From Chloroflexi bacterium UBA4733 (GTDB taxonomy: Bacteria; Chloroflexota; UBA4733): 18,794 nt of DNA. This document shows, piece by piece, positions 13,375 to 18,794 of this stretch (the stretch's first letter is position 1; each line of letters begins with the position of its first letter). Below the pieces are notes generated by a model that saw only the letters and a list, made by a program, of their open reading frames with translations, did no database searches and was not told where the DNA came from. The stretch is taken from contig DHIZ01000392.1 of NCBI GenBank assembly GCA_002404055.1, positions 6,188 through 24,981 on the forward strand, in the 5' to 3' direction. The position numbers and the translations under genes are program-made.

Positions 13375-13659
13375 ATGACCGTATCGCTCGAGGAGATGGA
13401 GGCGCGGGACGCGGAGCTCGAGCGCGAGATCGCCCGCATTGACGCTGGCGGGGATGCCTGGGAAGGCACCGAACCTCTGGCGGAGGAGCTGACGTTCAAG
13501 CAGCCTCTCGACAAGGTGGTGGCGGTCCGGCTGTCCGACGCGCAGTGGCAGCAACTCTACGCCGAGGCGCGGGAACTGGGGGTGGGACCGACCACGCTCA
13601 TGCGCATGTGGACCCTGGAGAAGCTGCGCGCGCTGCGCCAGCGCCGCCAATCTGCCTGA
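13375..13659 (+). CDS. RHH antitoxin (BrnA-like)
   Basis: This 94-residue protein has an acidic N-terminal half (EEMEARDAELEREIARIDAG) and a C-terminal RHH domain (about 48-90), with VVAVRLSDAQWQQLYAEARE and VGPTTLMRMWTLEKLRALRQ. This is the DNA-binding half of BrnA/CopG-type antitoxins. The ATG follows the toxin stop directly, with AAGGAG eight bases upstream. Its partner toxin is shortened. The GC content is high, like the chromosomal background. Confidence 0.8.
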   Translation: MTVSLEEMEARDAELEREIARIDAGGDAWEGTEPLAEELTFKQPLDKVVAVRLSDAQWQQLYAEARELGVGPTTLMRMWTLEKLRALRQRRQSA

Positions 13660-13756
13660 CGGCCGGGCTGTGCGCCGAACGCTTCGGGAAGTGTTCGGCT
13701 ACCACTCGGCTGAATTGGTCGGAAGCTGCGAAGCTGGGATCATCCAGCAAGAAGCC

Positions 13757-14575
13757 TCAGCCGTGATACAGCGTCGAGGGGCTGTTCTCCAGACGGGTCA
13801 GCCAGTAGGCGGTGTCATAGGTGTCGTCGCCGGTGAGGTAACGCCAGAACTTGCTGCGGTTGACGATCTCCAACCGGCCGCTGGCCGCCTCGTACCAGGG
13901 ATAGCTCTTGCCCAGGATGCGCGCTACCTCCGGGTCGCCCAGATCGTCGGTGTTCCAGAGCTTGACCTGGCGCACTGTAGGGTTGAGCCGCACCTTGAAC
14001 ATGTAGCGCATCCGCCCGGTCGTGTTCTGCCGCCCACAGTGCCACAGTCCATGATGCAAGGCCAGCAGCGTCCCGGCCAGGCACACCAACGGCACCTGGC
14101 CGCGCAGGTTCTGGTAGCGGCCGATATCGCTCTCGTTGATGCGGCGCAGGTGGCTGCCGGGCACCAGCAAGGTGCCACCCATCTCCAGCGGCACGTCGTG
14201 CGGGTAGTACATGAGCTGGATGTCGAAGGCCGGCAGCCGCGTGTCGATGATGGCATCGGCATGCAGCGCCTGCGCCCTGGCTTCGTCCGCCTGGCGAACG
14301 TGGATGGCGTGGTGGTCGAACAGCGGCTCCGGCCCCACCAGGCTGGCGATGAGACCCTGAATCTGGGGCAGGCGCAGAATCGTCCCCATCGTCGACGCTG
14401 CCGGATAGGTCTGCCAGAGCGGCGTCCCCGCCGGCGCGCCCGGTACCTTCGACTCCAGATCGCGCATCGCCGCCTGGTTTAGCTCGTCCGGTACCAGGGC
14501 GTCAAAGCGTAAGAAACCGGCGGCGGCGAAGCTCGCCATCTGCTTCGTGGTCAGGAGAGTGCTGCGGTCAGCCAT
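13757..14575 (-). CDS. Phytanoyl-CoA dioxygenase family protein
   Basis: Fe(II)/2-oxoglutarate-dependent oxygenase; the substrate cannot be told from sequence. The 272-residue protein has a likely metal-binding H105-x-D107 (LHADAII), EMGGTLLVPGSH (131-142, the family's conserved GSH region), the distal His in GLWHCG (H179), and an Arg (R188 or R190) that could bind 2-oxoglutarate. I chose ATG 14575, which has GGAG seven bases upstream and overlaps the end of the preceding gene by 8 bp. The two genes probably form an operon from the promoter at 14948-14976. Its last 17 codons are copied at 12013-12066. Confidence 0.85.
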   Translation of the reverse strand: MADRSTLLTTKQMASFAAAGFLRFDALVPDELNQAAMRDLESKVPGAPAGTPLWQTYPAASTMGTILRLPQIQGLIASLVGPEPLFDHHAIHVRQADEARAQALHADAIIDTRLPAFDIQLMYYPHDVPLEMGGTLLVPGSHLRRINESDIGRYQNLRGQVPLVCLAGTLLALHHGLWHCGRQNTTGRMRYMFKVRLNPTVRQVKLWNTDDLGDPEVARILGKSYPWYEAASGRLEIVNRSKFWRYLTGDDTYDTAYWLTRLENSPSTLYHG

Positions 14576-14891
14576 CAATCGACTCCAATCGTTCAAAAAT
14601 ACACTCGTGCTTCAGGAAGGAGGTCGCGTACTCGTCGCCGGGGTAGGGCGGGATCATCTGCGCTATCTGCAACAGTCGCCAGCCGTCTTTGAGCGCGTCC
14701 AGCCCGCTGGCATAGGGAGGAGTGTCGCCGTCGCCCGTCGTATGGGCCGTCTTACCGGTGCCGTCATACATCGCCCAACCGACGACCGCGCTATCCAGCG
14801 CCGAGTTCGACAGGTAGAGCATGAGCACCTGCTGCCGTTGTTTGCCGATCACCTGTTCCGTTTCCACGCCCCTTTCCACCCGGTCTTCCAT
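14568..14891 (-). CDS. Unknown protein co-transcribed with the dioxygenase
   Basis: I do not recognise this protein of about 107 residues. It is soluble, with a conserved-looking core: VLMLYLSNSALDSAVVGWAM, then TGDGDTPPYASGLDALKDGW, then QMIPPYPGDEYATSFLKHEC. The C-terminal part, with a YATSFLKHE segment, suggests a compact alpha/beta domain. The start is uncertain. ATG 14891 is taken here, and GTG 14930, with the promoter 11 bp upstream of it, would add 13 residues. Its stop lies inside the start region of the dioxygenase gene, so the two are likely linked in function. Confidence 0.65.
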   Translation of the reverse strand: MEDRVERGVETEQVIGKQRQQVLMLYLSNSALDSAVVGWAMYDGTGKTAHTTGDGDTPPYASGLDALKDGWRLLQIAQMIPPYPGDEYATSFLKHECIFERLESIDG

Positions 14892-14947
14892 GCCGCACGC
14901 GGCATCAAATGCTTCCTGCGGCTTTGCCACACCGCCAGGACACCGTC

Positions 14948-14976
14948 ACTATATACCCTGGCGCGAACGTTAGCAA
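14948..14976 (-). promoter_or_regulatory. Promoter for the unknown gene-dioxygenase operon
   Basis: On the minus strand TTGCTA (14976-14971) and TATAGT (14953-14948) are separated by 17 bp, close to the sigma-70 consensus. Transcription would start near 14941, shortly before the first gene. Confidence 0.6.
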
Positions 14977-15030
14977 AGGTGCGGGCCGCCACTGCCCGGT
15001 CGAGCAAATCGTCGCCTGGGTTCGGCACAC

Positions 15031-15096
15031 GCTTTGAAAGATTTGGCCGGTATGCTTTCAATGCGGTCCGCACTTTGAAAGCGGGCTTTCAATGTG
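15031..15096 (+). promoter_or_regulatory. Paired TTGAAAG/CTTTCAA operator upstream of fic
   Basis: CTTTGAAAG (15032-15040) is followed by GCTTTCAATG (15054-15063). ACTTTGAAAG (15072-15081) is then followed by GCTTTCAATG (15085-15094). The second pair is a 26-bp imperfect palindrome (15071-15096) with 8-bp arms around GG. It ends 14 bp before the fic start. This is a strong candidate binding site for a dimeric regulator, probably the winged-helix part of the Fic protein itself. Confidence 0.55.
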
Positions 15097-15110
15097 GCGA
15101 GGTTGTGGTT

Positions 15111-16262
15111 GTGAATGCCGCCGATTTCCAGGCCCCGCAAGCTGGCCGTGTCATCACAACATTGCACGGCTTCGTGGCGTTTCTCCCTTCGCCTCTGCCG
15201 CCGCGACTTACCTACGACGCCGACCTGGTGCTGGCCCTATCACGTGCCGACGCCGCCTTGAGCGAGCTTGCCGGCCTTGGCCGTCATCTTCCCAACCCGC
15301 ACCTCTTGATTGCCCCCTACGTGCGACGTGAGGCCGTCCTCTCCTCACGCATCGAAGGGACCCATGCCAGCCTCTCGGACCTGCTGTTGGACGAAGCGGG
15401 CGAGGTGGCGGATCATGGCCACGCCGCAGATATCGAGGAAGTGCGCAACTACGTGACGGCATTAGAATATGGCATCGCTCGCCTGGAACAGTTGCCGCTC
15501 TCGCTCCGACTGGTCCGCGAACTGCACGAACGGCTCATGGCCGGCGTGCGCGGCGGCCATGCCACGCCTGGTGAATTCCGACGTACCCAGAACTGGATCG
15601 GCCCCAGCGGCAGTAATCCGAATACCGCACCCTACGTGCCCCCGCCACCAGCGGAAATGCTGGAAGCGCTCGACCTCTGGGAGCGCTTTCTACACGAGCG
15701 CGGCACGATGCCGGATCTCATCCAATGCGCGCTCATCCATGAGCAATTTGAAGCGATCCATCCCTTCCTCGACGGCAATGGCCGCCTGGGTCGGCTGCTG
15801 ATCACCCTCTTCCTGCTGGAACGCGGCCGCCTCTCTCAGCCGCTCCTCTACCTTTCCGCCTACATCGAGGCCCACCGCCTGGACTACTACGACCTGCTCC
15901 AACGTGTCCGCACCCATGGTGATTGGACGGCATGGCTCCGCTTCTTTCTGACGGGCGTCGCGGAGACGGCTCAGGCGGCAATGCGCCAGGCAAGCAATCT
16001 CATGAATCTGCGCGAAACCTATCGAATGCGTCTGCGGGACAAGCCCAAAGCGCTGGCCTTACTCGACGCCCTCTTCCTCAACCCTTACGTCACGGTCGCA
16101 CGGGTTACGGAGATACTCCACATCTCGTCCCCCGCAGCGAGATCGGCGGTACAGGTCCTCCAGGAGGAGGGGATTCTCGAAGAGATCACCGGCCGGGCCT
16201 GGCGCCGCATCTACCTGGCAGCACCGATCCTCCGGGCCGTGGAAGGCCCACCGAGTTCGTGA
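15111..16262 (+). CDS. Fic family protein (AMP transferase, class II) with winged helix
   Basis: Fic enzymes attach AMP or a similar group to target proteins. The 383-residue protein has the autoinhibitory motif SSRIEG (78-83) in the N-terminal half and the complete active-site motif HPFLDGNGRLGR (217-228). A C-terminal winged-helix part follows (about 310-375, PYVTVARVTEILHISSPAAR and VQVLQEEGILEEITGRAWRR). The inhibitory glutamate near the N-terminus makes it class II. I chose GTG 15111 because GAGG lies about eight bases upstream and the protein then starts shortly before the usual PLPPRLTYD region. The longer open frame upstream has no start signal and crosses the operator. Autoregulation by the winged helix is likely. 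Confidence 0.9.
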   Translation: MNAADFQAPQAGRVITTLHGFVAFLPSPLPPRLTYDADLVLALSRADAALSELAGLGRHLPNPHLLIAPYVRREAVLSSRIEGTHASLSDLLLDEAGEVADHGHAADIEEVRNYVTALEYGIARLEQLPLSLRLVRELHERLMAGVRGGHATPGEFRRTQNWIGPSGSNPNTAPYVPPPPAEMLEALDLWERFLHERGTMPDLIQCALIHEQFEAIHPFLDGNGRLGRLLITLFLLERGRLSQPLLYLSAYIEAHRLDYYDLLQRVRTHGDWTAWLRFFLTGVAETAQAAMRQASNLMNLRETYRMRLRDKPKALALLDALFLNPYVTVARVTEILHISSPAARSAVQVLQEEGILEEITGRAWRRIYLAAPILRAVEGPPSS

Positions 16263-16333
16263 CGGCGGATTGCCTCCCCCACAACGTGGTGGCACACGGG
16301 AGACCTCCAGCAAGCTGGCAAAGTGACAGCAGG

Positions 16334-16371
16334 TCTGGCCGCCGAACACGGCTGAGCGTGAGGCGGCCAGA
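16334..16371. terminator. Hairpin between convergent fic and solute-binding genes
   Basis: TCTGGCCGCC (16334-16343) and GGCGGCCAGA (16362-16371) form a perfect 10-bp stem with an 18-nt loop. It lies 72 bp after the fic stop and 20 bp after the stop of the convergent gene. There is no T-run, so it may terminate or protect transcripts in both directions rather than act as a standard intrinsic terminator. The rest of the 130-bp gap is featureless. Confidence 0.5.
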
Positions 16372-16391
16372 TGCCCGGTGCAGCGCTCTGG

Positions 16392-17915
16392 CTACTTGCC
16401 CTTGTTGGCCGTGATGATGGCGTTCACTCCATCCTGGACTTGCTTCAAGGCGTCGGCCGCCGGCAACTGGAGGGCAAAGGCATCGGTGATCGACTTGCCG
16501 TAGGCGAACTTGACGATGTCGTTCCAGGAGATCAGGTCGCTGGCCGGCAGGGGTGTCGTGGCATCCAGATCGGGCTGCAAGTATTTGCGCCCGGGCGGCG
16601 GGCCGCCTTTCGTCGGATCGATATAGTTTGCCGTGGCCGAGGCTGTGTTCGCCGGGATTTCGCCCAGTAACGTCGGAATCTGGTCTTGCACCGGCTTGGT
16701 CATCAAGTACGCCATCCAGGTCCAGACGTTGTCCTTGTTCTTGGCCTGCGGATTCATCACAAGGCCGCGCAAGTTCGACGTATTGGCGGTCTTACCGGTG
16801 GTCGGGGAGTAGGGGAAGATCGTGGCATCCCAGTTGAGGCTCTTCGCTTTCTCCCAGGTGGTGAAGTTCCAGTCGCCTTCAAAGTCCATGGCCGTGGCGC
16901 CATCAGTGAAGGCGGTGCCACCAGTCGGCACTGCTTTGTTGGCAGCGGTCTTAAAGGCGTTGGTCGCAGCGATGCCGTCTTTGAGCATTGTCAGGACGAA
17001 ATCGAGGCCCGCGATCGCTTCGGGTGAGGCGATGGTGCATTGATCCAGGTTCTGGTTGAAGAAGCTGCCGCCGTTGGCCACGCAGAAGGAGTAGTAGCCG
17101 TTCTCCAGTCCGGCGCCGATCCAGATGCCGCTACGCGTGATGGCGCTACTCGTCTTCTGCGTGAGCTTGGTTGCGTAGTCGCGCATCATATTCCAGTCCC
17201 ACTGCTTGCCTTGAGTGTTGGGCGACGTGAGACCGACAGTCTGGAGCTGGTCGATATTGAAGCCTACAGCGCCGGCGCTGAAGTCCCAGGGTACGCCCAT
17301 CGCCTTCCCCTGGTAGTGATACCAGTCCACCAGAGACGGGGTCATGGCCTGCAGGCTGGCGGTGGCGGTTTTGTCGGTGTTGAGATAGCTCGACACGTCG
17401 GCGACGCTCTTGTTGTGCGCCCACTGCTTGAAGTTGACGTTGTTCATGAGGAAGACGTCCGGTCCCGTTCCGCCGGCCTGCGTCGTGACCACCTTGTTCC
17501 AATAGTCGGAGGGGTTCGCCGCGGCGACCTGCACCTTCTGGGATTTGTTGAAGTTGTCCGCCAGGATGTTGAAACCGGGGACGTAGCCGCTGCCCCACTG
17601 CCAGAAGTCGACGGTTCCAGCCGGAACGGTTGGTACGGCGGCCGCCGCGCTCGTGCTCGCCGCCGCGGCCTTGCTGGTGGTCGAACTGGCGGCTGTTGCC
17701 ACGGCGCTGGCAGTCGTGCTGGCGGCCGTCGCCGCCGTGGCAGCAGGCGCGACGCTGCTGGTACTCGCGGCGACACCGGCAGATACCGTGCCGGAACTGG
17801 TACTCACTGCTGCGGTTCCCCCGCAGGCGGCCAGCAGGCTGACCGCCGCCGTGCCCAATATACCGGCGCGGCATCGATCCAGTAGGGCACGACGGGTGAT
17901 GGTGGGATAGGCCAC
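16392..17915 (-). CDS. Extracellular solute-binding lipoprotein (ABC sugar transporter)
   Basis: Captures a substrate, probably a sugar, outside the cell and delivers it to an ABC permease. The 507-residue protein starts with a twin-Arg-containing region (TRRALLDRCRAG) and a hydrophobic stretch ending in the lipobox LLAAC (C31). A long Ala/Ser/Thr-rich linker (32-98) follows, then the binding domain: TVDFWQWGSGY (101-111), GGTGPDVFLMN, MGVPWDFSAGAVGFN and AMDFEGDWNFTTW, typical of family 1 solute-binding proteins. I chose GTG 17915 because AAAGGAG lies six bases upstream; an ATG at 17933 overlaps that site. No permease or ATPase genes are adjacent in the window, so it looks solitary. Confidence 0.9.
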   Translation of the reverse strand: MAYPTITRRALLDRCRAGILGTAAVSLLAACGGTAAVSTSSGTVSAGVAASTSSVAPAATAATAASTTASAVATAASSTTSKAAAASTSAAAAVPTVPAGTVDFWQWGSGYVPGFNILADNFNKSQKVQVAAANPSDYWNKVVTTQAGGTGPDVFLMNNVNFKQWAHNKSVADVSSYLNTDKTATASLQAMTPSLVDWYHYQGKAMGVPWDFSAGAVGFNIDQLQTVGLTSPNTQGKQWDWNMMRDYATKLTQKTSSAITRSGIWIGAGLENGYYSFCVANGGSFFNQNLDQCTIASPEAIAGLDFVLTMLKDGIAATNAFKTAANKAVPTGGTAFTDGATAMDFEGDWNFTTWEKAKSLNWDATIFPYSPTTGKTANTSNLRGLVMNPQAKNKDNVWTWMAYLMTKPVQDQIPTLLGEIPANTASATANYIDPTKGGPPPGRKYLQPDLDATTPLPASDLISWNDIVKFAYGKSITDAFALQLPAADALKQVQDGVNAIITANKGK

Positions 17916-17970
17916 GTGACACTCCTTTCGCATACAGTCAACACCGGGCAACACCGGGGACCATATCCAG

Positions 17971-17998
17971 AGTCTACACTATGGCGACCGCCTGTCAA
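17971..17998 (-). promoter_or_regulatory. Promoter of the solute-binding protein gene
   Basis: On the minus strand a perfect TTGACA (17998-17993) is 16 bp from TAGACT (17976-17971). Transcription would start near 17964, about 50 bp before the GTG. A tandem 10-bp repeat (CAACACCGGG twice, 17939-17958) lies in the leader and could be an operator or a structured element. Confidence 0.65.
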
Positions 17999-18064
17999 GG
18001 ACTGCCCCGTACGAGGCCGGCACGACGACGCGCCCAATTATCAGCGGGGATTCCATCGTGCAGT

Positions 18065-18343
18065 TCACGCATGGAGGCGTATCCCGTAGCGCTTCAGTCG
18101 CAGGCGGATGCGCTCTTTGGCCTGCTCCACCCGCCGCCGCTGCGCTTCGGCATCCAGGTGTACGCAGCCAAGCGCCTGGGCATAGCGCGCCATCGCGCGC
18201 TCCCCTTCGGCCATCAGTTCGATCACCTGGCGGTCGGTGGGGTCGGGGAAGAGGTCTACCAGTTTGAGCACGAACGCCTCCCATGCCATGCCGGCCGGCG
18301 GAACAGCGCTGCGCCGTGCAGCGCTCGGCGCGGCCTCTTGCAT
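18065..18343 (-). CDS. Unknown small helical protein
   Basis: This 92-residue protein is not recognised. After a short Ala/Pro-rich start it appears fully helical and charged: MAWEAFVLKLVDLFPDPTDR, then ELMAEGERAMARYAQALGCV and a basic end RVEQAKERIRLRLKRYGIRL. I chose ATG 18343, which has a GGAGCGGAA stretch just upstream. It is divergent from the hydrolase gene and could be a regulator or adaptor, but nothing in the sequence proves that. It lies beyond the solute-binding gene and has its own leader. Confidence 0.55.
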   Translation of the reverse strand: MQEAAPSAARRSAVPPAGMAWEAFVLKLVDLFPDPTDRQVIELMAEGERAMARYAQALGCVHLDAEAQRRRVEQAKERIRLRLKRYGIRLHA

Positions 18344-18510
18344 GCTTTTCCGCTCCGGCTTGTCTTGTGCGACAGGGGCAATGCCGAGCAATCTGGCGCC
18401 GCTGCAAACAGGGCTTCCGCCAAGCAACTCCTTTGCGCCTGGTATGCTGCCTGCACCGTTCCGGGCGAACGCTGCCGGCGGCTATTCGCCTATGATTCGG
18501 GGGGCCGCAA

Positions 18511-18794
18511 GTGGAAACACCGCGCATCCGCTTCGTGCGGGCCACTGCCGCCGATGGCGTGCCGTTGGACGGCATCGTCTTTGAGCCTGACAGGCCGCCG
18601 TGCGGCAAGGTCCTGCTGGTCCACGGGGCCGGCAGCCACTTCTACCAGCGCCTACACCAACTGTTCGGCGCCACCTTCGCGTCGGCCGGCTACCGGGTGC
18701 TGGCCGGCAACAACCGCGGCCACGACCTTGGCTCCTACCTGCCCAACGACGGACCGGAGATCGCGCTTGGCGGCGCCGCCTGGGAACGCTTCGA
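18511..18794 (+). CDS. Alpha/beta hydrolase, N-terminal part (runs off the window)
   Basis: A partial gene of 94 codons open to the right edge. It encodes RFVRATAADGVPLDGIVFEP, then KVLLVHGAGSHFYQRLHQLF, then AGYRVLAGNNRGHDLGSYL. The VLLVHGAG segment is the oxyanion-hole region of alpha/beta hydrolases, and the RGHD after NN is the usual next loop. The catalytic Ser and His would lie outside the window. GTG 18511 has a GGGGGG stretch six bases upstream. The substrate is unknown. Confidence 0.8.
   Translation, partial: METPRIRFVRATAADGVPLDGIVFEPDRPPCGKVLLVHGAGSHFYQRLHQLFGATFASAGYRVLAGNNRGHDLGSYLPNDGPEIALGGAAWERF

Noticed and set aside
13670..14482. 270-codon plus-strand frame opposite the dioxygenase gene
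   Set aside because: Composition typical of an antisense shadow; the minus strand carries the conserved dioxygenase motifs.
14547..15110. N-terminal extension of the Fic frame by 188 codons
   Set aside because: It overlaps the opposite-strand unknown gene, its promoter and the palindromic operator, and has no start signal. Fic proteins of this type start near 15111.
17040..17885. 281-codon plus-strand frame opposite the solute-binding protein
   Set aside because: The Arg/Gly/Ala-rich end mirrors the Ala/Ser/Thr linker on the other strand. No ribosome binding site or domain was seen.

Overview
The window looks like part of a GC-rich bacterial chromosome, most plausibly a Chloroflexota relative. 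The hints are the lipoprotein sugar-binding protein with a long Ala/Ser/Thr linker, the crowded toxin-antitoxin (TA) genes, the frequent GTG/TTG starts and the overall protein style. This is an inference; no rRNA or tRNA is present to confirm it.

Positions 108-8653 (minus strand) hold a type I-D-like CRISPR effector operon. In transcription order it encodes a short CXXC/CXXC protein resembling the N-terminal part of Cst1/Cas8a1, Cas10d with an HD nuclease domain, a 214-residue protein in the place where a small subunit (Cas11d) is expected, Csc2 (Cas7d), Csc1 (Cas5d), an HD-less Cas3' helicase and Cas6. Most junctions are ATGA or TAATG overlaps, so translation is probably coupled. The two unusual features are the extra Cas8/Cst1-like zinc protein and a Cas10d that ends early and is followed by a separate small-subunit-like gene. 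Cas6 is much richer in GC than the other cas genes and is separated from cas3 by a strong RNA hairpin. No cas1, cas2, cas4 or repeat array is visible.

Positions about 9046-13660 are a defence-island patchwork of TA genes and fragments. It has a ribbon-helix-helix (RHH) antitoxin between two broken MazF/PemK-like toxin pieces, an intact Xre-RES pair, two copies of a 287-bp unit (a truncated RHH antitoxin plus a small 'MADQEQ' protein), a nucleotidyltransferase paired with one of those copies, a small membrane protein with an in-frame stop, and a shortened BrnT-like toxin with an RHH antitoxin. A 17-codon copy of the 3' end of the neighbouring dioxygenase gene lies inside this region, which shows recent rearrangement.

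Positions about 13757-18794 are more ordinary: a phytanoyl-CoA-dioxygenase-like gene with an upstream unknown gene, a divergent Fic protein with a paired palindromic operator candidate, a solute-binding lipoprotein with a good promoter, a small unknown gene, and the start of an alpha/beta hydrolase that runs off the right edge.
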